Source: Oscillospiraceae bacterium (GTDB lineage: Bacteria; Bacillota; Clostridia; Christensenellales; Aristaeellaceae). From it: a stretch of DNA of 61,230 nucleotides. Shown piece by piece: positions 1 to 7,953 of the stretch. Location of the stretch: NCBI GenBank assembly GCA_031270865.1, contig JAISWI010000031.1:1-61230 (forward strand), given 5' to 3'. The translations under genes and the position numbers were made by a program. Every line of letters begins with the position of its first letter. The stretch's first letter is position 1. The notes under the pieces were generated by a model. The model was not told where the DNA came from. It was given only the letters and a program-made list of their open reading frames with translations, and ran no database searches.

Positions 1-42
1 CGTGACGCTGGACCCTCGTGGCCAGGGTAGGTTGTTCCTCCA
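1..42 (-). repeat. Dispersed 3'-flanking palindromic element, copy A (cut by window start)
   Basis: Read on the minus strand, this begins TGGAGGAACAACC and runs into the palindrome CCAGCGTCACGCTGG, which the window edge cuts. It lies 11 bases beyond the stop codon of the minus-strand permease gene. The same sequence occurs at 6109-6175, 30597-30697 and 61161-61230, each time directly 3' of a gene. Confidence 0.85.
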
Positions 43-53
43 GGCGCTTACCC

Positions 54-1130
54 TTACCGGGAGCCTCTCCTGCGCGAGCTGCTCACTACTACAATCCTTT
101 GCAAACTTATGAACAACAACAGCAGCGCCCCTGTCGCTATCTTCCCCCACCAACTATTCAGCGCGCCATTGAATGTTATCAACGCTGGTATAGTCGACTT
201 CAGCAATACGCCGAACATCGTCCCAACCATATAACCAGCCCCGCCGGTCAACAGCGTACCCCCTATAACCGCCGACGCTATAACATCCAACTCCCCGCCC
301 ATCAACGCCAGATTCCATCCGCTCTTCACATACAACGCGTACGCTACTCCCGCCAAAACCGAACAAAACCCGTTAAACCCATAGACTAATATCTTTGTCC
401 TTGCTACTGGCAGCCCCATCAACTTTGCGGACTGTTCGCTGCCTCCTATCGCGTACACATTCCTCCCAAATCTTGTGCGCTGCAGCACAACCACCCCAAC
501 GACCACCATCACCACAAACAATATAACATTAACATTTACATACGCAACAGGCTTCACCTTCACCCATTCGCCTTCCGACAGCTTCATCACATACGCTTTC
601 CATCCAGCCCACGCGTCCACCATCGGATGCTGTATAGATATCGACTCCCTGCTGATCAGCGAGCACGCGCCCCTCGCCAAAAACATCCCGGCCAGCGTCG
701 CGATGAACGGCGGAACGCTCAAATACTGTATCATCGCGCCCATCAGCAGTCCCATCCCAACCCCTACGGCGAACGCGAACGCCATACACACCAGCGGGTG
801 CAGCCCCAGCACACTGCTTCCGTACGCTATGAACATCCCTGTTAGCGACGCTACCGCGCCTACTGAAAGGTCTATCCCTCCTGTTATCAGCACCATCGTC
901 ATGCCAACGGCTGATATCCCTACATAAGCGTTATCTATGAACATCAACAGGAACGTCCTAATGGTCGTAAACCCCTTCGACCCATACGCCGCCGCGCCCA
1001 ACAGGTATATCAACACAAATATCCCAACCGTCGCGTATACCATCGCGTACTTCGGGTTTGCCGCCGACTTAACCAATCGCGCCCCCCATCCCTCCGGCTG
1101 GTTGTTCGGCCTTCCAACGGCTTTACGCAT
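54..1130 (-). CDS. yjfF: Sugar ABC transporter permease (YjfF-like)
   Basis: A 358-residue membrane protein of the ribose/galactofuranose permease family (BPD_transp_2). It has about 8-10 hydrophobic segments and the family stretch GGIDLSVGAV near residue 86. It would form the channel with the neighbouring permease. The ATG overlaps the end of the upstream permease gene by 8 bases and has GGGAGG just upstream, so the two are translationally coupled. Order (binding protein, ATPase, permease, permease) matches E. coli ytfQ-ytfR-ytfT-yjfF, whose known substrate is galactofuranose. The substrate here is inferred from that synteny only. It is the last gene of the operon and is followed by palindromic element copy A. 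Confidence 0.88.
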   Translation of the reverse strand: MRKAVGRPNNQPEGWGARLVKSAANPKYAMVYATVGIFVLIYLLGAAAYGSKGFTTIRTFLLMFIDNAYVGISAVGMTMVLITGGIDLSVGAVASLTGMFIAYGSSVLGLHPLVCMAFAFAVGVGMGLLMGAMIQYLSVPPFIATLAGMFLARGACSLISRESISIQHPMVDAWAGWKAYVMKLSEGEWVKVKPVAYVNVNVILFVVMVVVGVVVLQRTRFGRNVYAIGGSEQSAKLMGLPVARTKILVYGFNGFCSVLAGVAYALYVKSGWNLALMGGELDVIASAVIGGTLLTGGAGYMVGTMFGVLLKSTIPALITFNGALNSWWGKIATGALLLLFISLQRIVVVSSSRRRGSR

Positions 1131-2190
1131 GGGCCGCGCCTCCCATCAACGCCGGCCCCTTACGGCGGCTTCCCATGAACTTGCGCGCCGGCTCTGACTG
1201 CAGCACTATGACCACCGCTATGATCATCGCCTTAAACGCCATAATCGCCTCTGACACCACGCCGAAATACAGCACAAACGTAGTAATTGTGCGTATTATC
1301 AGCGCCCCAACAACCGTGCCCGCCAGCGAAAACTTACCCCCTGACATGTTCGTGCCGCCTATCACGACCGCTAGTATCGCGTCCAGCTCGTAGTTCAGCC
1401 CCGCGTTGTTGCTGTCGCATGATGAGATGCGGCTGGAGTAGATCAACCCCGATATCCCTGCCAGGAACGCGGTCAGCGCGTACGCGATTATGATGACGCG
1501 GCCCGACCTCAACCCCGACACCCTGCTTGCGCTGGGGTTGATCCCCACCGACTCCACGAACATTCCGTACGCTGTCAGCCTCGTAAACAGCGCGACGCCC
1601 GCCACGCACGCCGCCGTTATCCAGATTGGCATGGGCAGCGTCAGGAAGCTCCCCTGCCCGATAAACCTGAACGGCGAGTACAGCGTGGTGAACTGCTTGC
1701 CGTTGGTGGCGATCTGCGCGATTCCGCGCCCCGCGACCATCAGCACCAGCGTAGCTATGATGGGCTGCATCTTAAACTTCGCGATCAGCATGCCGTTGAA
1801 CATGCCCATCAGCAGGCAAACGGCCATCGGCGCGGCTACCGCCATCCAGAACGGATAGACCGAATAGTCGCCGGGCGTTGAGTACAGCGGGTTTGACGGA
1901 TCCCATCGGATGAGCTTCAGCGCCAACGCGCCTGACACGGCCACTACCGCGCCAACGGACAGGTCGGTCCCCCCCGTGGCGATGACCAGCGTCATGCCCA
2001 TAGCTATAATTGTTATCTCCGACGAACGGTTGACGATGTCAACCAGCGACCCATACAGCATGCCTGTCTCGGGTTGGTATGATATCCTGAAGAAGTCCGG
2101 GCGGATGATGAGGCACACGAGCAGGATCAGCGCTTCCGCGGCGACCGCGTAGAGCAGTTTGGATTTCAGGATCGACTCACGCTTGTTCAC
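1123..2190 (-). CDS. ytfT: Sugar ABC transporter permease (YtfT-like)
   Basis: A 355-residue permease of the same family as its downstream neighbour, with the conserved segment GGTDLSVGAVVAVSG near residue 70 and multiple hydrophobic helices. The start is GTG at 2190, inside the last codons of the ATPase gene (14-base overlap). The GGGGGG just upstream in the ATPase coding sequence serves as SD. Two different permeases in one operon is the YtfT/YjfF pattern, where a heterodimeric channel is expected. With the ATPase gene interrupted by TAG, both permeases may lack a working motor. Confidence 0.87.
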   Translation of the reverse strand: MNKRESILKSKLLYAVAAEALILLVCLIIRPDFFRISYQPETGMLYGSLVDIVNRSSEITIIAMGMTLVIATGGTDLSVGAVVAVSGALALKLIRWDPSNPLYSTPGDYSVYPFWMAVAAPMAVCLLMGMFNGMLIAKFKMQPIIATLVLMVAGRGIAQIATNGKQFTTLYSPFRFIGQGSFLTLPMPIWITAACVAGVALFTRLTAYGMFVESVGINPSASRVSGLRSGRVIIIAYALTAFLAGISGLIYSSRISSCDSNNAGLNYELDAILAVVIGGTNMSGGKFSLAGTVVGALIIRTITTFVLYFGVVSEAIMAFKAMIIAVVIVLQSEPARKFMGSRRKGPALMGGAAHA

Positions 2191-3703
2191 GCGCGTTCCC
2201 CCCTTCGGCCTCGCCCGCGATGATGGACATTATCCTCGACTGCGCGGCCTCGCCGCCCGGCAGTTCCCCGGCCTTCACGCCGTCGCGCATGACCAGCACG
2301 CGGCTGGAGCAGCGGATTATCTCATCCAGCTCGCTGGAGATGAACAGCACGGTCACATTCTCGCCGCACATGCCCAGCATCAGCCGCTGGACCTCCGCCT
2401 TCGCGCCTACGTCGATGCCGCGCGTAGGCTCATCCAGTATCAGCACGTCCGGCTCGGTCGCCATCCACCGGGCGAGTATCACCTTCTGCTGGTTGCCGCC
2501 GGACAGTTCGTTAACCCGCTTCTCCGCGTCGGGCGTGGCGATGGACAGCAGCCTGATATACTTGTCGGCCAGCGCGTCCTGCTCGCGGCGGGACAGGGGA
2601 TTGAGCGCGCCGCGCTTGGCCTGGACCGCCAGCGCGATGTTCTCGCGAACGGTCAGGTCGCCGATGATCCCATCCTTCTTGCGGTCCTCCGGGCAGAACG
2701 CCATCCTGCGCCCGATCGCGTCCGTCGGGTCGCGGAAACGCGCGGCCTTGCCCTTCAGTTTTATGGTTCCGCGTACCGGTCTTGTGACGCCGAACAGCAT
2801 CTCCGCGGTCTCCGTGCGTCCGGAGCCAAGCAGCCCAGCGAATCCCAGCAGCTCGCCCCGGCGCAGCGTGAACGACACATCCTCCGCCTTGCCGGGAATA
2901 CCGATGCCGTCGGCTTCCAGCGCGGCGGGCGCGTCAGGCTTCTCATCGGCGCGTTTCAGGTTGAATATCTCGGTCAGGTCCTTGCCGATCATGTTGGAGA
3001 CCAGCGTGAGCTTGTTCGTTGAGCGCGTGTCGTATGATCCGACCAGCCTTCCGTTGCGCAGCACGGTGATGCGGTCGGTAATCTCGAACACCTGGTCCAG
3101 GAAGTGGGTGATGAAGATTATGCCCAGCCCCTGATCCTTCAGGCCGCGCATGACCGCGAACAGCCGCCGGACCTCGTTGTCGTCCAGCGAGGATGTCGGT
3201 TCGTCCAGTATCAGGACCTTCGCCTGGACGTCGACCGCGCGGGCGATGGCGACCATCTGCTGTACGCCTGTGGCGAAGCTGACCAGCGGCCTGGTCACGT
3301 CAATGTTGACGCTGAACCGCCGCAGCAGTTCCGCGGCGCGGCGGTTGATCTCGCGCCAGTTGATCTAGCCGCGTCTCATCGGCTGCCTGCCGATGAATAT
3401 ATTCTCCGCCACGGTCAGGTTGGGGCACAGGTTGATTTCCTGGAACACCGTGGAGACTCCAAGCTCCATCGCGCGCAACGGCGATTCAGGCCTTACCCGC
3501 TGGCCGTCCAGGATGATCTCGCCAGCGTCCATCTGGTTGACGCCGGTCAAGCACTTGATCAGCGTGGATTTACCCGCGCCGTTCTCGCCAAGCAGCGCGT
3601 GGATCTCGCCGCGCCGGAGCGTGAAGTCCACATTATCCAGCGCCTTGACGCCGGGGAACTGGATCTCCACGCCGCGCGTGGTTAGTATTACGCCGCCGTC
3701 CAT
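2177..3703 (-). pseudogene. ytfR: Sugar ABC transporter ATPase (YtfR-like), interrupted by in-frame TAG
   Basis: A double-ABC ATPase of the RbsA/YtfR family; the full frame would be 508 residues, normal for the family. The first part (from ATG 3703) holds Walker A GENGAGKST. The frame then meets TAG at 3365-3367 and continues in the same frame with INWREINRRA, the signature SFATGVQQMVAIARA and Walker B VLILDEPTSSLD. The second domain has the degenerate Walker A GLLGSGRTE usual in this family, plus signature LSGGNQQK. Only one codon is wrong; there is no frameshift. Other genes here (for example at 36454, 52921 and 58118) end normally in TAG, so general recoding is unlikely. No SD or good start follows the TAG. 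It could be a recent nonsense mutation, programmed readthrough, or a sequencing error. Confidence 0.85.
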
Positions 3704-3751
3704 TTGGCCAGCAACCCCCTTTCCCCGCGTGGTTCCATTAACAAGTTATTA

Positions 3752-3771
3752 GGGACACGTCGCCGTGCCCC
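3752..3771 (-). promoter_or_regulatory. Intercistronic stem-loop between binding-protein and ATPase genes
   Basis: On the minus strand GGGGCACG-GCGA-CGTGTCCC forms an 8-pair stem (one G-U) with a GNRA-type tetraloop. There is no T-run, so it is more likely an mRNA-stabilising or attenuating hairpin, as often found after the first, highly expressed binding-protein gene. A second perfect palindrome, gtataccgtggtatac, sits at 3797-3812 just after the binding-protein stop codon. Confidence 0.5.
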
Positions 3772-3823
3772 TGTATCCTATGCGCGGCTCGGCTGTGTAT
3801 ACCGTGGTATACTATGCCGATCT

Positions 3824-4822
3824 TTAGTACTTACGCTCATCGATGGCGTCGGCGGCCTTGACGGTCAGCTTGCTGCCGTCTTCGGTGTACGGGACGCCGC
3901 CCTCGGCGTCAAACGCGCCTTCCTCTGGGTGGACGATCTCGCGGGAGAACGTCTCACCGGCCTCCAGCGCCTTGATCATCGGGATGATCGCGTCGGCGTA
4001 GAGCGGGTTGCATTCAATGGTCGCGTTCATCTCGCCCGCGATGATCGCGTCGAACGCGGCCTTGGGCGAGTCGCATCCAACGATGATTATGTCTTTGCCG
4101 GGCACCTTGCCCGCGGCCTTGATAACGTCGATGGCGCCCAGCCCCATGTCGTCATTCTCGGCAAGCACGACGTCGATCTTATCCAGCGACTTGAGCCAGC
4201 TTTCCATGACCGGCTGGGCCTCGGCGCGGGAGAAGTTGCCCGACTGCTTGGCGGCTATCTTCACGTTCGGGAACTTTGCCAGGACTTCCTCGATGCCCTG
4301 CGTGCGCTGGGTAGCGGCGTCGGAGCCGGTCGTGCCTTCCAGGATAACCACGTTGACCTCTTCTTCGGAGCGGCCAAGCTTCTCAAGGTAGTTGACGGTC
4401 CACCACGCCATGCGGCGGCCTTCCTCGATGAAGTCGCCTCCGTAGGCCGCGACGTACTCGATCTTCTCCAGCGTGGACGGCTCGGGGATACGGTCCAGCA
4501 GGAACAGCGGGATCTCAGCCTCATTGACTTCCTTGAGCACCTCGTCCCATCCGGTGGTCACTACGCCGGTGAACAGGATGTAATCCACGCCCTGGGAGAT
4601 GAAGCTGCGCAGCGCCTTGATCTGGTTCTCCTGCTTCTGCTGCGCGTCGTCGTAGATCAGTTCCCAGCCCTCAAGGGGGATCTTGGTCCTGATGTCGTCG
4701 GTGTTCGCGGTGCGCCAGTCGGATTCCTGGCCTATCTGTGAGAATCCGATCGTCAGCGCGAACGCGCTGGAAGCGCTTGCCAGCAGCGCCAGTACCAGGG
4801 CGAGCGTTAACAGTTTCTTCAT
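3824..4822 (-). CDS. ytfQ: Sugar ABC transporter substrate-binding protein (YtfQ-like)
   Basis: A 332-residue periplasmic-type sugar-binding protein with an N-terminal signal peptide (MKKLLTLALVLALLASASS). The mature start LTIGFSQIGQESDWRTA and the stretch QQKQENQIKALRSFISQGVD closely resemble the E. coli galactofuranose-binding protein YtfQ. NDDMGLGAI near residue 220 matches the hinge region of the family. I chose ATG 4822 because AGGAGGG lies 8 bases upstream and the signal peptide starts exactly there; upstream in-frame codons have no SD. In a Gram-positive cell it would normally be lipid-anchored, but I see no obvious lipobox cysteine, so anchoring is unclear. Confidence 0.88.
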   Translation of the reverse strand: MKKLLTLALVLALLASASSAFALTIGFSQIGQESDWRTANTDDIRTKIPLEGWELIYDDAQQKQENQIKALRSFISQGVDYILFTGVVTTGWDEVLKEVNEAEIPLFLLDRIPEPSTLEKIEYVAAYGGDFIEEGRRMAWWTVNYLEKLGRSEEEVNVVILEGTTGSDAATQRTQGIEEVLAKFPNVKIAAKQSGNFSRAEAQPVMESWLKSLDKIDVVLAENDDMGLGAIDVIKAAGKVPGKDIIIVGCDSPKAAFDAIIAGEMNATIECNPLYADAIIPMIKALEAGETFSREIVHPEEGAFDAEGGVPYTEDGSKLTVKAADAIDERKY

Positions 4823-4879
4823 GGTCGATGCCCTCCTATCGCGCGATATTGCCCGGACACATGTCCAGTTCGTACATAT

Positions 4880-4908
4880 ATCATAGATGCTTGCTCCGGG
4901 GCTGTAAA
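4880..4908 (-). promoter_or_regulatory. Sigma-A promoter and operator-like dyad for the ytfQ operon
   Basis: On the minus strand TTTACA (4908-4903), a 17-base spacer and TATGAT (4885-4880) form a good promoter. Downstream at 4855-4866, near the expected start of transcription, is the dyad GGACA-CA-TGTCC, placed where a LacI-type repressor could block initiation. Binding is inferred from position only. Confidence 0.6.
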
Positions 4909-5079
4909 CACGCGTCCTTCCGGAATTATCGCGAAGTATCGGGGGAAGCGCGGGAACAGCGGCGGACGGGGGTGGGATTCTTCGGTAAAGGGGGGGTAAA
5001 GTTACGGGGCCGGGGTGGGAGTGATTGAACGCATAGCGGCGCGTAACAAGCATATCCTCCCCCGAGGGGGGCGAGCGTT

Positions 5080-6126
5080 ATGGGTAAACGGTTAACGCGC
5101 GGCGGTCCGCGTGGCGAGGCGCGGGCCGCGCTAGCGATATTGGCGACTGTGATCGGCGCGGGGTTCGCGTCCGGACGCGAGGTCATGGTGTTTTTTACCA
5201 GGTTTGGGGCGTGGTCATGGGTGGGGATAGCGGTGGCGACAGCGGCTTTCGGGGTGTTGGCCGCTGGGGTGACGCGGTTGAGCGAGGAGACGGGCGCGGG
5301 CTCGTTCGCGGAGCTGTGCGAAAAGATTTTGGGGAGATGGGGCGGGAGGGCCTGCGCGGTGTTGTATGGGGTATTGATGGCGGTGACGGCGGGGGCGATG
5401 GCAAGCGGGGTTGGGGAGATCGCCGGGTTGACGATGACGGCGGGGGGCGCGTATTGGTTAGGGTTAGGCGGGGCGGTGGTTTTGGGGGCGGTGTGGGCAA
5501 GGCGGGGGATGGGCGCGTTGGCGGCGGGGGGAGGGTTTTTGCTGCCGGTGTGCGGGCTGCTGTATGTGGTGATAGCGTGGCAAGGGAGGCGGTTAGGGTA
5601 CGCTATAGCGGTTAGGGAAGCCGGGGGAGGCGTGGTGGGGGTGCCGATGGCGGTAGGGTACGCGTGCCTGAACGTGACGCTGAGCTGCGGGGTGCTGTGC
5701 GAGGTGGCCGGGAAGGAACGGGGTGTGGAGCGGGGCAGGGTGGTTGGGTGGTTTGCGGCGATGGTAGGGGGGATGCTGGCGGCGGCTAACGCGACGCTGC
5801 TGCCGAACGCGGCGAGGGTTGGAAGCGCGGCGCTGCCGATGCTGGCGTTGGCGAGGGGGGTGGTTCCGGCGGCGATTTTGGCGACGGCGGCGATGCTGGT
5901 GGCGATGATGACGACGTTGGTAGCGTTACTGCGGTCGCTGGCGATGATGATGAAGGTTGGGGGGGATTGGGTTGGGTACGCGGTGGCGGCGGCGGTCGCC
6001 GCCGTTTGCGGCGCGGTAGGGTTCAATAGGATTATAGGGGTTGCCTATCCATTGATGGGATGGATGAGCGCTGCCGCGCTCCTCATCCTGCTTGTCGTTG
6101 GCGCGAAATGGAGGAACAACGCCTAA
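5080..6126 (+). CDS. YkvI-like multi-spanning membrane protein
   Basis: A 348-residue protein with about 10 hydrophobic segments. The opening VIGAGFASGREVMVFF (from residue 24) is typical of the YkvI family, a LeuT-fold (APC superfamily) group of unknown substrate. ATG 5080 follows GAGGGGGG at a suitable distance. The coding strand is strikingly G-rich, with long GGGG runs. The last codons (TGG AGG AAC AAC GCC TAA) lie inside palindromic element copy B, so the C terminus WRNNA is encoded by the repeat. It converges on the collagen-like gene. Function unknown beyond probable small-molecule transport. Confidence 0.75.
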   Translation: MGKRLTRGGPRGEARAALAILATVIGAGFASGREVMVFFTRFGAWSWVGIAVATAAFGVLAAGVTRLSEETGAGSFAELCEKILGRWGGRACAVLYGVLMAVTAGAMASGVGEIAGLTMTAGGAYWLGLGGAVVLGAVWARRGMGALAAGGGFLLPVCGLLYVVIAWQGRRLGYAIAVREAGGGVVGVPMAVGYACLNVTLSCGVLCEVAGKERGVERGRVVGWFAAMVGGMLAAANATLLPNAARVGSAALPMLALARGVVPAAILATAAMLVAMMTTLVALLRSLAMMMKVGGDWVGYAVAAAVAAVCGAVGFNRIIGVAYPLMGWMSAAALLILLVVGAKWRNNA

Positions 6127-6175
6127 AGCCACGATGGGTCCAGCGTCACGCTGGTCAGGGTAGATTGTTCCTCCA
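6109..6175. repeat. Dispersed 3'-flanking palindromic element, copy B (bidirectional)
   Basis: This 67-bp copy starts tggaggaacaac and ends attgttcctcca, so the whole element is one inverted repeat around ccagcgtcacgctgg. It fills the gap between the convergent YkvI-like and collagen-like genes. It reaches into the last five codons of the first and abuts the TGA of the second, and probably acts as a shared 3' end. Confidence 0.8.
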
Positions 6176-7150
6176 TCAGTCGCCAAGGCGGTGTAAGTAG
6201 AGTAACGCGCTGCGCCCCTGCTGCAGCCAGATTACGCAGGACGCGTCATGTTCCAGCCTCAGCGCGTCGCCCTGGCGCAGCCGCTCTACCATAATCCCCT
6301 CAAACGTCGCGGGAATCGGCATCCCCTGCTGGTCTGTCATCCCCACAACCTGCTTCGCCGGGAAATCCCCCTCAAACGCCACGCCATTCCTTGTAACCCC
6401 CACACTCATCGCCGACGCCTGCTCAACCTCCTGTACCCTCACCATATACCTGATCTCGTATACCCCATCCTCCCGCGCTATCATCGCGCCTTCCAGATCC
6501 TCCCCTACCCCTTCCAGTACTCCCCCGCTCTCCAGCTTAATCACCGGCCCTGTCACCGCTTCATAGTACTCCGCGCTACTCCCGGTCAAATGTTTAAACC
6601 CATACACTGCCGACGCTGCCGCGCCGACGCCGTCCTCACCCCTTGGCCCCCTCAATCCCCTCGGCCCTTCCGGTCCCGTATCCCCTTTCGGCCCAGTCGG
6701 TCCAGCCTCACCCCTCATCCCTGCCGGACCCCTGGCCCCGCTCGGACCTGTCGGCCCTATTACCCCTTGCAGCCCGCGTTCCCCCCTAGGCCCCATCATT
6801 CCTAGCTGCCCTTGCGGACCCATCGGTCCTGTTGGACCTTCCGGCCCCCTTCGCCCTACTTCGCCTTCCGGCCCGATCGGACCCCTTGGCCCCGCCGGAC
6901 CCACCGGCCCTTGCGCCCCTAACGGACCCCTTGGCCCCGTCGGTCCTGTCTCCCCAACCGGACCCTGCGGCCCGGCAATCCCTCTCGGACCCATCGGCCC
7001 TGTCGGACCCGTCGGCCCAATCAACCCAATCCCTCCCACGGCGCTCTTCTCATCCCCACCCGGCGTCACCCGCGCGGGACGCGCCGCCGCGTTAGCCGCG
7101 TCTCTTGCCTGATTCCCGCCATGGTCTGTCCTGATCGGCCTGGTTTCCAA
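6176..7150 (-). CDS. Collagen-like (Gly-X-Y) protein with C-terminal globular domain
   Basis: A 324-residue protein. After a short polar head (residues 1-41) come about 44 uninterrupted Gly-X-Y triplets rich in GPT, GPR and GPQ (about 42-174), then a roughly 150-residue beta-rich tail resembling the TNF/C1q-like tails of bacterial collagens such as BclA. I place the start at TTG 7150 because GAGGAGG sits 8 bases upstream (7159-7165). An in-frame ATG at 7201 has no SD and lies before that SD. No signal peptide or sortase motif is visible, which fits spore-coat or exosporium proteins deposited from the mother cell. A trimeric fibre is expected from the family; the spore role is inference. Confidence 0.8.
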   Translation of the reverse strand: METRPIRTDHGGNQARDAANAAARPARVTPGGDEKSAVGGIGLIGPTGPTGPMGPRGIAGPQGPVGETGPTGPRGPLGAQGPVGPAGPRGPIGPEGEVGRRGPEGPTGPMGPQGQLGMMGPRGERGLQGVIGPTGPSGARGPAGMRGEAGPTGPKGDTGPEGPRGLRGPRGEDGVGAAASAVYGFKHLTGSSAEYYEAVTGPVIKLESGGVLEGVGEDLEGAMIAREDGVYEIRYMVRVQEVEQASAMSVGVTRNGVAFEGDFPAKQVVGMTDQQGMPIPATFEGIMVERLRQGDALRLEHDASCVIWLQQGRSALLYLHRLGD

Positions 7151-7237
7151 TATAATTACCTCCTCGCACCCAGCGCGTAATCCTGCCAAATCCTCATACA
7201 AGACTACGCTGCCTGGCGAGGACTCATAACAAAAACA

Positions 7238-7777
7238 TCAGCCCGCGCTTGCAACGCGCGCTGCCGGCCTCAACTCCCTTGGCATTGACCCGCCCCACAC
7301 ATACCTCAACGCGAACCCCACAACCCTATCCTCCTTTTCCGTCCACGCCCTCTTGACCAGCATCCTTAGCGCGGCCACATACGCCCGCCTTGCCGCCTCC
7401 GGATTAACCCCGCACACGGCCCCTACCGCCGTCCAATTCCCCCTGCCGCGCCCGCGCTCCCTCAACGCGCGGCGCGTTCCTTCATCCGCCCCTACGCATT
7501 CATCCACCATCCTGGCCAGCCCCGCCGCGCTCCTTGCCACTTCCCGCATGTACCCTGCCCGCCGCTCGTACCACTCCGCCATCCCTGCCGCGTACCCGAT
7601 GCCATCCCCAAACCGCCGCTCCCTGACCGCCGCCACTGCGGGGCGCGCATGGACGGTCGCGCCCCTTATCGCCAACGCCCTGCCCGTGTATTCCTCGATC
7701 CGGCCCGACACTACGCCGATTATATCATTTATACGCGCCCAAACGCATAATGCCGCCACTGCCTGATCCCGTGTCAT
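7238..7777 (-). CDS. Hypothetical protein with sigma-region-4-like C-terminal HTH
   Basis: A 179-residue, mostly alpha-helical, Arg/Ala-rich protein. Around residues 115-140 the stretch NWTAVGAVCGVNPEAARRA looks like a sigma-70 region 4 helix-turn-helix, so it may bind DNA, somewhat like small phage or accessory regulators. I could not name the family. ATG 7777 is preceded by AGAGGG at 11 bases; GTG 7789 is possible but overlaps that SD. A near-consensus promoter lies upstream at 7826-7854. It precedes the collagen-like gene in the same direction with an 87-base gap, so the two may be co-transcribed. Confidence 0.55.
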   Translation of the reverse strand: MTRDQAVAALCVWARINDIIGVVSGRIEEYTGRALAIRGATVHARPAVAAVRERRFGDGIGYAAGMAEWYERRAGYMREVARSAAGLARMVDECVGADEGTRRALRERGRGRGNWTAVGAVCGVNPEAARRAYVAALRMLVKRAWTEKEDRVVGFALRYVWGGSMPRELRPAARVASAG

Positions 7778-7825
7778 ACCTTGCAGCACCCTCTTTCGTT
7801 TTGATCTTCAACAACCTTAATTAGT

Positions 7826-7854
7826 ATTATACTGCTTTAAGATGTATCAGTCAA
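7826..7854 (-). promoter_or_regulatory. Sigma-A promoter for the HTH-like and collagen-like genes
   Basis: On the minus strand TTGACT (7854-7849), 17 bases, TATAAT (7831-7826). The predicted start site is about 40 bases before ATG 7777. Confidence 0.75.
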
Positions 7855-7953
7855 CCCCTAAAATGAAAAAAGCGACGGCAACTTATCCTCATAGCGGTCA
7901 AGCGAGTGGACATAAACTTGTATAGCAGAGCGATCGACGGAGGAGGTGGGTGT

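Noticed and set aside
3365-3367. Genome-wide reassignment of TAG
   Set aside because: Several clear genes (flippase, alr, isomerase, GH39-like) end in TAG at the expected place.
4926-6026. Antisense open frame of 366 codons opposite the YkvI-like gene
   Set aside because: It is a mirror of the G-rich coding strand; Pro/Thr/Ala-rich without motifs or SD.
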